Source: Nonlabens xiamenensis
GTDB lineage: Bacteria > Bacteroidota > Bacteroidia > Flavobacteriales > Flavobacteriaceae
Assembly: GCF_003865345.1 (NCBI RefSeq)
Contig: NZ_RMVE01000001.1
Coordinates: forward strand, 248,001-312,000
Reading direction: 5' to 3'
Length of the DNA: 64,000 nucleotides
Below, in pieces: positions 34,251-41,507 of this stretch. The position numbers were made by a program, and so were the translations under genes. The notes beneath the pieces were generated by a model. The model was not told where the DNA came from, searched no databases, and was given only the letters and a program-made list of their open reading frames with translations. How positions within the stretch are numbered: position 1 is the stretch's first letter; every line of letters starts with the position of its first letter.

Positions 34251-34994
34251 TTATAGCACAGTGTTTTTAACACTCGAATGTACGATGGTTTGAGCTTGTT
34301 GTATCACCTCCATCGGGTCCCTGTCTATAATGGGTATGGGCTCATGAATGGTCAGGTGAATATTATTACCTATGCCATAGGGAAACTTACCATAACGATC
34401 AATCTTCCAACTGTTATTTATGGTGATTGGAACTACAACTGCTTCTGGTATATATTTGAATAACGTCAATAATCCCCTGGCTTTGAATTCCTTAGGAACT
34501 CCAGTTCTACTTCGGCTGCCTTCAGCAAAAATCACTGCACTACGCTTTTTGGCCTGAACATTTTTTGCAAAAGCCATCAGGGCGCTCACCGCTTGTCTGG
34601 AATCCCGGCGGTCAATAGCGCAATTTTCTCCAATTCTTAAATTCAGGGAGATACTGGGCAAGCCTTTGGCTAGTTCCTTTTTAGCGATGAATTTGGCGTG
34701 GTATTTCCTCAAATGCCAAATCAGTGGCGGTATGTCAAACATGCTTTGATGGTTACTCACAAAAATGTAGGAAGGTCCTACTGGCAATTCTTGCTTAAAG
34801 GTCACGCTGAACCAGTTAAACAATGGCAATTGCGACTGCATCAAACACCAATTAAGAATATTCACACTACGCCTATGGGGTTCATAACCACCCAATCTGT
34901 GACAGAGTAGCTGAATTGGATGAAAAACCAACAACAGCCCAAAAAAGACAACAAAATGAATAACCGTAAGTGGATAGGCTAAGATCTTTTGCAT
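34251..34994 (-). CDS. plsC: 1-acyl-sn-glycerol-3-phosphate acyltransferase
   Basis: The 247-residue protein has N-terminal hydrophobic helices (about 8-32) and the PlsC motifs N-H-Q-S-M-F-D at 81-87 (catalytic His and Asp) and F-A-E-G-S-R-S-R-T-G at 156-165, plus the basic G-V-P-K-E-F-K loop. It adds the second acyl chain to make phosphatidic acid at the inner membrane. It lies upstream of the desaturase on the same strand, though 113 bp apart with a promoter in between, so a shared lipid theme is positional. The gap to the bacilliredoxin gene upstream is 22 bp. Confidence 0.93.
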   Translation of the reverse strand: MQKILAYPLTVIHFVVFFGLLLVFHPIQLLCHRLGGYEPHRRSVNILNWCLMQSQLPLFNWFSVTFKQELPVGPSYIFVSNHQSMFDIPPLIWHLRKYHAKFIAKKELAKGLPSISLNLRIGENCAIDRRDSRQAVSALMAFAKNVQAKKRSAVIFAEGSRSRTGVPKEFKARGLLTLFKYIPEAVVVPITINNSWKIDRYGKFPYGIGNNIHLTIHEPIPIIDRDPMEVIQQAQTIVHSSVKNTVL

Positions 34995-35016
34995 GCTTCA
35001 AAGATATCCCTATGAA

Positions 35017-35427
35017 TTAACAATGCTCGTTATAAGCCTCTTTGAGGTTTTCTGCAATCATTTCAGCGGGACGACCTTCAATGTGATGGCGTTCTAACAT
35101 GTGTACCAACTCACCATTCTTAAACAATGCCATACTGGGCGAACTAGGTGGGAAAGGTATCATTGCGGAACGTGCAGCATCTACGGCCTCGCGATCTACA
35201 CCGGCGAAAACAGTAACGATGTGATCTGGTTTTTGGGCATTCTCCAAAGACATCTTGGCACCTGGTCTGGCGTTAGCCGCTGCACAACCACAAACCGAGT
35301 TGACCACAATAAGCGTTGTTCCATCTTTTTCCAGGGCATCCTGAACTTCTTTGGCGGTATATAGGTGTTCAAAGCCTGCGGAGCCTAAATCATCACGCAT
35401 AGGCTGAACCAATTCTGCTGGGTACAT
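35017..35427 (-). CDS. BrxA/BrxB-type bacilliredoxin
   Basis: The 136-residue protein starts M-Y-P-A-E-L-V-Q-P-M and carries the C-G-C active site at 46-48, followed by A-A-A-N-A-R-P-G, both signatures of the YphP/YqiW (BrxA/BrxB) family. In Bacillus these thiol-disulphide proteins strip bacillithiol from proteins after oxidation. Bacillithiol use is known in some Bacteroidota, so the host may make this thiol; bsh biosynthesis genes are not in the window. It ends 22 bp before plsC on the same strand and may be cotranscribed. A TACCTTTG promoter box precedes it. Confidence 0.93.
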   Translation of the reverse strand: MYPAELVQPMRDDLGSAGFEHLYTAKEVQDALEKDGTTLIVVNSVCGCAAANARPGAKMSLENAQKPDHIVTVFAGVDREAVDAARSAMIPFPPSSPSMALFKNGELVHMLERHHIEGRPAEMIAENLKEAYNEHC

Positions 35428-35442
35428 AATTTAAATTTTTGA

Positions 35443-35450
35443 CAAAGGTA
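35443..35450 (-). promoter_or_regulatory. -7 promoter box for the bacilliredoxin gene
   Basis: Minus strand TACCTTTG, full consensus, 15 bp before the ATG. -33 region has TTTCTG rather than a clean TTTG. Confidence 0.55.
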
Positions 35451-35560
35451 CAGCCTTTCGCTTTCTTCATCAGAAATACCCGGATCATTTTAACCTATCA
35501 CGACCTAGTTTTTTACAATACATAAGGATCTAACAGCGTTTACCGTTTACAAATGTTTAT

Positions 35561-35568
35561 TACCTTTA
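35561..35568 (+). promoter_or_regulatory. -7 promoter box for the Zn-ribbon gene 35575
   Basis: TACCTTTA ends 6 bp before the ATG at 35575, another case where the transcript would start at or next to the start codon. Confidence 0.4.
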
Positions 35569-35574
35569 AACCAA

Positions 35575-35937
35575 ATGAGTAAAAATATGTCAACCAGGAC
35601 CTGCCCAGAATGTGGAGAAGAGGTACGCGGCAGGGCCGATAAGAGATATTGCAGTGATTATTGTCGTAATGTAGCCAACAACAAGCTGAACCGGGACAGC
35701 AGTGCGCTCATGCGTAACATCAATAATAGATTGAGAAAAAACTGGCGAATCCTCAAGGAAATCAATCCTACAGATAAGACCAAAACCACCAGAAATAAAT
35801 TGTTGGCCGCTGGATTTGATTTCAATTTTTTCACGAGTATTTATACCACCAAAAAAGGAACAGTTTACTACTTTGTCTATGATCAAGGCTACCTCCCCAT
35901 GGATGATGACAATTATCTGCTCGTCAAAAGAGATTAA
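35575..35937 (+). CDS. Small zinc-ribbon protein (DUF2116-like), 120 aa
   Basis: A treble-clef or ribbon motif lies at residues 10-30: C-P-E-C-G-E-E-V-R-G-R-A-D-K-R-Y-C then D-Y-C-R, four cysteines suitable for zinc. The rest is a helical basic segment (about 32-70) and a C-terminal beta part ending K-R-D. It could bind nucleic acid or act as a co-factor for a larger machine; no function is known to me. It is 33 bp upstream of the histidine kinase gene on the same strand, so cotranscription is likely. A second ATG at 35587 is a possible start. Confidence 0.82.
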   Translation: MSKNMSTRTCPECGEEVRGRADKRYCSDYCRNVANNKLNRDSSALMRNINNRLRKNWRILKEINPTDKTKTTRNKLLAAGFDFNFFTSIYTTKKGTVYYFVYDQGYLPMDDDNYLLVKRD

Positions 35938-35970
35938 ACATATCGATCCAAACACAATGACTCCTACCTC

Positions 35971-37125
35971 ATGAATTTTAACTCTAATAAAAGTGTCCTG
36001 CGTTGGATAATGATAGGCTTTGCGGTGGTGATCACATCGCTGATCTTATGGAATACCTATGACTTTTTCCAGAAACTCAAAGAAACGGAGCGCAAGAACA
36101 TCAGGGAATTTGGTCTGGCAGTGACAGAACTGGCCAATCAATCACTGGATGATCCAGATATAGGAATGCTTGGACTGACCGTGGCCGAAAATACCACCAC
36201 CGTTCCCATGATCGTAGAAAATTATAAAGGTGAGCTGAAGTCCCGTAATCTTCCCGAAGAAATTGCTCACAACGACGAGGAGTTACAAAGACTGATAAGT
36301 ATTTACAGTCAGGAAAATGAACCTATAGTTACACAGTTTGAGGGAAAACCGTTTACCACTATTTATTACGGCAACAGCGAAGTGGTAAACAAAATAAAAT
36401 ATTACCCAATGGCTCTGGTGGTCATCATGCTGCTTTTCTTTTCATTGATCTGGTTTTTCTATCGGTCTACAAAAGCTAGCGAACAAAACAAATTATGGGC
36501 TGGTATGGCTAAGGAAAGTGCCCACCAGATTGGTACGCCTTTATCCTCTCTGGTGGGCTGGACGCATATTTTGAGGGAAGAAGAGATAGACCCTACCTAC
36601 ATCGAGGAAATGGAAAAGGACATCAATCGGCTAAAAGTTATCACCGACCGATTCTCCAAAATTGGATCCATCCCTACGCTGAAGGAACAGGATATCGTCG
36701 CCAAAACAAAGGAAGCAGTTGACTACATTTCCACCCGTAGTTCAAAATTGGTCCAATTTCAGGTGGATCTTCCGGATCAACCTATTATGGTAAGGCTCAA
36801 TGAACCCCTTTATGCCTGGGTGATTGAGAACCTCATCAAAAATGGAATTGACGCAATGAAAGGTAAAGGACGCATTGAAGTGTTCTTGCGGGCCGAAGTC
36901 TTTCAAGTCTTCATCAGCATTACGGATACCGGAAAAGGTATTCCCAAGAACCAGTGGAAACAGGTGTTTACTCCAGGTTTTACGACAAAAAAACGCGGCT
37001 GGGGACTGGGACTTTCCTTGGCGAGGCGTATCATTAAAGACTACCATAAAGGTAAAATTAGGGTTGCCGACAGCAAGAAAGATAGAGGCACTACTTTTGA
37101 AATCCAATTGAATCGGGTTGATTAA
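35971..37125 (+). CDS. Sensor histidine kinase, orphan
   Basis: The 384-residue protein has membrane helices at 11-29 and 147-165 enclosing a periplasmic sensor region of about 117 residues, then a cytoplasmic HisKA-like segment with H185 in K-E-S-A-H-Q-I-G-T-P-L-S-S and an ATPase domain with N-L-I-K-N-G-I-D-A-M, D-T-G-K-G-I-P and W-G-L-G-L-S-L-A boxes. There is no HAMP domain. No response regulator gene is next to it; a second orphan kinase gene points toward it from the other strand with 91 bp between the stops. The A-H-Q-I-G-T-P-L-S-S box is typical of a Bacteroidota kinase subgroup. Confidence 0.92.
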   Translation: MNFNSNKSVLRWIMIGFAVVITSLILWNTYDFFQKLKETERKNIREFGLAVTELANQSLDDPDIGMLGLTVAENTTTVPMIVENYKGELKSRNLPEEIAHNDEELQRLISIYSQENEPIVTQFEGKPFTTIYYGNSEVVNKIKYYPMALVVIMLLFFSLIWFFYRSTKASEQNKLWAGMAKESAHQIGTPLSSLVGWTHILREEEIDPTYIEEMEKDINRLKVITDRFSKIGSIPTLKEQDIVAKTKEAVDYISTRSSKLVQFQVDLPDQPIMVRLNEPLYAWVIENLIKNGIDAMKGKGRIEVFLRAEVFQVFISITDTGKGIPKNQWKQVFTPGFTTKKRGWGLGLSLARRIIKDYHKGKIRVADSKKDRGTTFEIQLNRVD

Positions 37126-37216
37126 TAGACATTTCCCAGAAACATTGAGAAGAAGAGAATCTACTCACCCATCATAAAGGTCTGAATTAATTTGTAGAAT
37201 AGCAGAAAATCTCCCA

Positions 37217-38671
37217 TCAAACTCTGGGTAATACTACCTTAAATGTGGTGCCCTGACCATAAATAGTTTGCATGCTGATATGGCCATTGAAATTTTCAAC
37301 GATTTGCTTTACCATGGCTAGACCTAGTCCCATTCCACTTGTTTTGGTGGTAAATTTTGGTTCAAATATTTTATCTTGATGATCGGGATGTATGCCTGTG
37401 CCAGTATCTGAAACAGTAATTTGCACCTCATCGTCAGTATGTGTCACCGCCACTTCGATCAGGTTTTTGCGATCGGCGTCAGTAGCCTGAATAGCATTTT
37501 TAACCAAATTGGTCACTACCCGAATAAGTTGGGTACGATCAAAAACAACCATCAGCGAGGGGGCATCTTCAGAATATTTGATATTGGATTCATTAAAAAT
37601 ATCCAGCGCCAGTTGAGTTACCATGGGCACATCAGTCTGCTCATTTTTCTGTGCCGGCATGGTCGCATAGGTAGAGAATGCGCTGGCTATATTACTCATG
37701 ACATCAATTTGTTCAATCAGGCTGTTGGCAAATTCGTTTAATTTATCCTTGGCGTCACTCTGCTCGGGATCAAACCTGCGTTGGAAACTCTGTACGGTAA
37801 GACGCATTGGTGTCAGCGGATTCTTAACCTCATGGGCAACCTGCTTGGCCATTTCACGCCAGGCCTGTTCGCGCTCACTCGTGGCCAATTTGACCGCACT
37901 TTCCTCCAGCTGTTCCACCATGTTATTATAAGAAGCGACCAGGGTATTTATTTCTTCTGTCCCCTTATGATCTACCTCGATTTTTGTATTCCGTTTAGAA
38001 ATGTCCAAATACTTCAGATTGTCTGAAATATTGCGAATAGATCTGGTGATATATTTGGAAAGGATATACCCCAAAAACAATGAAAACAAAAACATCAACA
38101 AATAAACCCCTGCGAGGCGCTTGAGAAATTCTTCCAGCTCATAATTCATAAAATCGTCATTCTCGATATACGGCAGATTGAGAATGGCAATATTCTTAAA
38201 TTGGTTGTCAATCAGGTAGGAATAACTGGATCTGTAGCTTTGGTCATCCACCTCAAATTTGACAACATATCGGCCATCTTGAGCATTGGCGAGATGCTGA
38301 ATGATATCACTGGGAATTTGGCGATGTATACTATCATTTACAAACTGGGCTTTGGAACTTTTGCGCAAGCGGCCCTGAAGATCGTACATATAAATAGGCA
38401 TACCATGGATGGCACTAATGTCATAAATCTCGTCTTTGAAAATGAATGGAAGGTTGTCTGTAGAAACCTCATAATCTGTTTTCCTTAGTGTATAGGCGAT
38501 ACTTTCCTTGATGGCCTGCTCTTTTCTCAAGAGTCTTTTCTCGTGATAATCCTTGGCTTGTTCCCTGAATTGGTAGATCGACATACCGGCGATCAAAACA
38601 CTAGCAATGGCGGTAAGCAGCATCATAGAAAAAAAGATGCGGTTCCTCAGACTGTTCCTGTAGAATTTCAT
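37217..38671 (-). CDS. NtrY-like sensor histidine kinase with HAMP domain, orphan
   Basis: The 484-residue protein has membrane helices near 12-33 and 186-205 with a periplasmic region of about 150 residues, a HAMP domain (about 205-260), H280 in K-Q-V-A-H-E-V-K-N-P-L-T-P-M-R (HisKA) and ATPase boxes N-L-V-K-N-A-I-Q-A, S-D-T-G-T-G-I and T-K-T-S-G-M-G-L-G-L-A. The H-box and F-E-P-K-F-T-T-K-T segment resemble NtrY kinases of nitrogen or envelope control. No partner regulator is nearby. ATG 38671 replaces the longer ORF start because it puts the first helix close to the N-terminus. Palindrome copy 7 lies 76 bp upstream. Confidence 0.92.
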   Translation of the reverse strand: MKFYRNSLRNRIFFSMMLLTAIASVLIAGMSIYQFREQAKDYHEKRLLRKEQAIKESIAYTLRKTDYEVSTDNLPFIFKDEIYDISAIHGMPIYMYDLQGRLRKSSKAQFVNDSIHRQIPSDIIQHLANAQDGRYVVKFEVDDQSYRSSYSYLIDNQFKNIAILNLPYIENDDFMNYELEEFLKRLAGVYLLMFLFSLFLGYILSKYITRSIRNISDNLKYLDISKRNTKIEVDHKGTEEINTLVASYNNMVEQLEESAVKLATSEREQAWREMAKQVAHEVKNPLTPMRLTVQSFQRRFDPEQSDAKDKLNEFANSLIEQIDVMSNIASAFSTYATMPAQKNEQTDVPMVTQLALDIFNESNIKYSEDAPSLMVVFDRTQLIRVVTNLVKNAIQATDADRKNLIEVAVTHTDDEVQITVSDTGTGIHPDHQDKIFEPKFTTKTSGMGLGLAMVKQIVENFNGHISMQTIYGQGTTFKVVLPRV

Positions 38672-38746
38672 GAAGCCAAAAATAGCAATAATCAAGCCAG
38701 CCTATCTTTACCTAAATGCTGATAAATTTTAAGCTGCTTTTAATAT

Positions 38747-38762
38747 CGCTTTCGCGAAAGCG
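38747..38762. repeat. 16-bp palindrome CGCTTTCGCGAAAGCG, copy 7
   Basis: Perfect copy in the 117-bp gap between the divergent NtrY-like kinase and aldo/keto reductase genes, 26 bp before the reductase ATG. Confidence 0.95.
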
Positions 38763-38788
38763 TTTTTAACTTACTAAAAAAACTTTCT

Positions 38789-39883
38789 ATGCCAATCAAT
38801 AATTACTATAACCTAGGAAAAACGGGACTCAAAGTAAGTCGACTGGCCCTGGGCACCATGACATTTGGAAAGGAATGGGGCTGGGGCAATAGCCGGGAAG
38901 AATCACAGCAAATCTTTAATCAGTATCTGGATCTGGGTGGGAATTTTATTGATACTGCTGATATGTACACCGGAGGAACCAGTGAGCGCTACATCGGTGA
39001 GTTTATGAAGGAGCGTAAGAATCGGGAGGAGATCGTCCTTTCGACCAAATTCACCTTCAACACTGCGGAAGGACATAAAATCAATGCTGGCGGAAATGGA
39101 CGCAAGAACATCAAACGCAGCGTTGAAGATTCGCTAAGACGATTAAAAACCGACTATATTGATTTATATATAATGCATTGCTGGGATAAGGTCACACCAG
39201 TAGAGGAAGTCATGCGTAGTCTGGATGATCTGGTGAGGGAAGGAAAAATTCTTCATGCAGGTCTTTCCAATGTACCGGCTTGGTATGCTTCTAGGGCACA
39301 ATCTCTAGCCCAGCACAGAGGTTATGAGCCAATTTGTACTTTTCAACTGGAATACTCCTTGATCCAACGGGCCATCGAAAATGAATACATTGACTTGGGA
39401 CAAATTACAGGAGCTGGTATTATGGCCTGGTCACCCTTGGGTGGCGGACTTCTATCTGGAAAATACAAACCTGGCATTGAGGGCCAAAAGGATGTAGAGG
39501 GTAGACTCAAAAAAATTACTGATGATGGCGGTGAGGTCAGTTCCAAAGACAACGAACGCAACTGGGGGATCGTTAAAGCCCTCCATGAAGTCAGCCACCA
39601 GATTGATCAACCCATGGCCAGTACAGCGATCAATTGGGTCGCTAATCAGTCCAATGTGGGCAGTGTTATCATTGGAGCGACAAAAATGTCACAATTAGAG
39701 AGTAATATGAAAGCATTGGATTTTGAAATTCCGCTACCATTGATGGAAGTACTGAACAAGGCCAGTGATTTTGATAAGGTCTATCCTTACACCTTTTTTC
39801 AATCCAATATCCAGCAACGCATTATCAAAGAGGCAGAACTGGCAGACAAACCCGCCCATTACCACAAGCAGCAGCGGGTTTAA
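38789..39883 (+). CDS. Aldo/keto reductase
   Basis: The 364-residue (alpha/beta)8 barrel has the AKR catalytic set: D55 and Y60 in F-I-D-T-A-D-M-Y, K87 in V-L-S-T-K-F, and H in Y-I-M-H-C-W-D near 130-136. The NADPH-binding C-terminal segment (V-I-I-G-A-T-K-M-S-Q-L) is present near 292-302. Substrate cannot be predicted; the closest general group is the voltage-gated-channel beta/YajO-like reductases. It is monocistronic; the following SpoU gene has its own promoter box. Confidence 0.93.
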   Translation: MPINNYYNLGKTGLKVSRLALGTMTFGKEWGWGNSREESQQIFNQYLDLGGNFIDTADMYTGGTSERYIGEFMKERKNREEIVLSTKFTFNTAEGHKINAGGNGRKNIKRSVEDSLRRLKTDYIDLYIMHCWDKVTPVEEVMRSLDDLVREGKILHAGLSNVPAWYASRAQSLAQHRGYEPICTFQLEYSLIQRAIENEYIDLGQITGAGIMAWSPLGGGLLSGKYKPGIEGQKDVEGRLKKITDDGGEVSSKDNERNWGIVKALHEVSHQIDQPMASTAINWVANQSNVGSVIIGATKMSQLESNMKALDFEIPLPLMEVLNKASDFDKVYPYTFFQSNIQQRIIKEAELADKPAHYHKQQRV

Positions 39884-39943
39884 GAAAATTTCATATGGAG
39901 TATGGTGATTGGTTTCTTGTCATATCCAATCATCAAATAGCTC

Positions 39944-39951
39944 TACCTTTG
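39944..39951 (+). promoter_or_regulatory. -7 promoter box for the SpoU methyltransferase gene
   Basis: TACCTTTG, full consensus, ends 4 bp before the ATG at 39956, so the transcript should be leaderless or nearly so. A TTG at 39917-39919 lies 24 bp upstream, at the long end of -33 spacing. Confidence 0.55.
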
Positions 39952-39955
39952 TGCC

Positions 39956-40444
39956 ATGGAATTGGACAATTTGGAACCTGGATATTTTGGAATCGGCATC
40001 TTAAATGGTAAAACACCTGAAAATCTTGGGGTGCTTTGGCGCACCGCTCAAAATTTAGGTGCTCACTTTATTTTTACCATAGGCCACCGATATGCTAAAC
40101 AGGCTTGCGATACCCACGATGCCGTCAAAGCAATACCGTATTTTCACTACCGTACCTTTACCGAATTCTACCAGCACATACCCAAAGGCGCGATGCTTGT
40201 GGGTGTGGAGTTAGTGGAAGAGGCCCAATTCCTGCATGACTTTGCTCACCCCAGGAACTGTATTTACTTATTGGGTGCCGAGGACCATGGATTAAGCAAA
40301 GAAGCCATTGAAAAATCCCATTTGCTAATTAAATTCGACACCCCTAAAAGCCTAAATGTTGCTGTGGCTGGCAGTATTGTCATGTATGATCGCAGTGTTA
40401 AAGGCGCTAGTGTATATATCGATGGCGCGCCAAGGTCCAAATGA
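39956..40444 (+). CDS. TrmH/SpoU-family RNA 2'-O-methyltransferase
   Basis: The 162-residue single-domain protein has the SPOUT knot motifs: N-L-G-V-L-W-R-T-A-Q-N-L-G (23-35, motif 1), Y-L-L-G-A-E-D-H-G-L-S-K-E (about 103-115, motif 2) and S-L-N-V-A-V-A-G-S-I-V-M-Y-D (about 131-144, motif 3). It transfers a methyl group from S-adenosylmethionine to a ribose in tRNA or rRNA. Lack of an N-terminal substrate-binding extension fits the small tRNA Gm or TrmL-like class. The transcript seems to start at the ATG. Confidence 0.92.
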   Translation: MELDNLEPGYFGIGILNGKTPENLGVLWRTAQNLGAHFIFTIGHRYAKQACDTHDAVKAIPYFHYRTFTEFYQHIPKGAMLVGVELVEEAQFLHDFAHPRNCIYLLGAEDHGLSKEAIEKSHLLIKFDTPKSLNVAVAGSIVMYDRSVKGASVYIDGAPRSK

Positions 40445-40557
40445 ATCCAAAAAGTTGTGAATGGAGGCCTATCTAAATGTGATTACAATTGCATCCTAAG
40501 TTGTTATGCGCCATAAAATAAATTGAGGTCTTAACAATTTGGATACAGGAAAGATCC

Positions 40558-40565
40558 TACCTTTA
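40558..40565 (+). promoter_or_regulatory. -7 promoter box for the cold-shock protein gene
   Basis: TACCTTTA, 29 bp before the ATG at 40595. A TTTG at 40538-40541 lies 16 bp upstream, shorter than the usual 19 bp spacing. Confidence 0.4.
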
Positions 40566-40594
40566 TCCTATCAACTTAAAAGCTTAGCATTACC

Positions 40595-40789
40595 ATGAAA
40601 CAAGGAACAGTAAAATTTTTCAACGAGTCCAAGGGCTTTGGGTTTATTGTTGAAGAAGGTACAGAACAAGATTGCTTTGTACACGTCACAGGTCTTATTG
40701 ACGAGATCAGAGAAGGAGATCGAGTGGAATACGAAGAGAAAGAAGGAAAAAAGGGAATGAACGCCGTCAACGTCAGAGTTCTTGAGTAA
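40595..40789 (+). CDS. Cold-shock (CspA-family) RNA-binding protein
   Basis: The 64-residue five-strand OB-fold protein has RNP1 K-G-F-G-F-I (13-18) and RNP2 C-F-V-H-V (27-31) in the standard positions. The second motif has Cys where D-V/I-F-V-H is usual, and the tail is acidic. Such proteins melt RNA secondary structure and act in translation control at low temperature or in growth. Two hairpin terminators follow, the first its own and the second facing both ways, so the gene is a monocistron. Confidence 0.93.
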   Translation: MKQGTVKFFNESKGFGFIVEEGTEQDCFVHVTGLIDEIREGDRVEYEEKEGKKGMNAVNVRVLE

Positions 40790-40810
40790 ACCCTCTTCAT
40801 TGAACCTAGT

Positions 40811-40841
40811 GATCCCAGTCCTAAAAGACTGGGATTTTTTA
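40811..40841 (+). terminator. Rho-independent terminator of the cold-shock gene
   Basis: ATCCCAGTC (40812-40820) pairs with GACTGGGAT (40827-40835) around a CTAAAA loop, followed by T6. Confidence 0.92.
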
Positions 40842-40855
40842 TGCGGTATAGTCAC

Positions 40856-40886
40856 AAAAAAGCCGATCCTTAAGGATCGGCTTTTT
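40856..40886. terminator. Bidirectional terminator between csp and ompH
   Basis: AGCCGATCCTT/AAGGATCGGCT is a perfect 22-bp palindrome (40861-40882) with six A on the left and five T on the right. It can end both the plus-strand csp transcript and the minus-strand bamA/ompH transcript, 19 bp beyond the ompH stop. Confidence 0.92.
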
Positions 40887-40905
40887 ATTTATTTTCGTCT
40901 CGGGA

Positions 40906-41427
40906 TTAATTGATACCCAACTCTGCTTTTACATCAGGAGTAAGATCATATCCATCAGCCATGATGATACCAGTTCCTGTAGTTGAATCTAGTACATAAT
41001 CAAATCCTTTGGCACGAGCAACCTTAAAGATGGCCTCTCTTACTTCTTTATAAAGTGGCTTTAAAAGATCCTGCCTTTTTTGGGCCATCGCCTTCTGCGA
41101 TTGCTGATAGTACTCTTCTAGCTTCTTTTGTCCTTCTCCCAATTCAGCCAAAACGCGTTCGTTTTCTTCTTGTGTCTTGTTAGGAGCTGCCTCTTGAGCG
41201 TTGGTATACTTGGTCTTTAATTCCTTGTCCATGGCCATTAACTTAGTTTCATAAGTCTTGGCCAGGTTTTTCAATTGCTTGTCAGCCGCAATCGCTTTAG
41301 GTAGAGACTCTACCAATTCTTGCGAGGCAACGTGACATATCTTAGTAGGTGTTGCTTGCGCATTAGCCAGGTTAATACCAGCAAATACAAATGCAACTAT
41401 CGCTAAGAGGGTTTTTACTTGTTTCAT
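40906..41427 (-). CDS. OmpH/Skp-family periplasmic chaperone (short paralogue)
   Basis: The 173-residue protein has a signal peptide cut after A-N-A (Q-A-T-P start, residue 23) and a coiled-coil middle (about 50-125, rich in K, E, Q, A), with the C-terminal Y-V-L-D-S-T-T segment (about 146) usual for flavobacterial Skp. Skp holds unfolded outer-membrane proteins in the periplasm until BamA inserts them. It follows a second, longer OmpH gene; its own TATATTTG box suggests a secondary promoter. Terminator 40856-40886 ends the message. Confidence 0.93.
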   Translation of the reverse strand: MKQVKTLLAIVAFVFAGINLANAQATPTKICHVASQELVESLPKAIAADKQLKNLAKTYETKLMAMDKELKTKYTNAQEAAPNKTQEENERVLAELGEGQKKLEEYYQQSQKAMAQKRQDLLKPLYKEVREAIFKVARAKGFDYVLDSTTGTGIIMADGYDLTPDVKAELGIN

Positions 41428-41486
41428 TTCTTTTTTTATTATTTTCTTCTTAATTAATTTCTTAAACAGCTGATTTAAAGCGGCTG

Positions 41487-41494
41487 CAAATATA
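41487..41494 (-). promoter_or_regulatory. -7 promoter box for the short ompH gene
   Basis: Minus strand TATATTTG, full consensus, 59 bp before the ATG at 41427. It lies in the 80-bp gap between the two ompH genes and would allow separate control of the short paralogue. Confidence 0.5.
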
Positions 41495-41507
41495 CATAGA
41501 ACAATGA

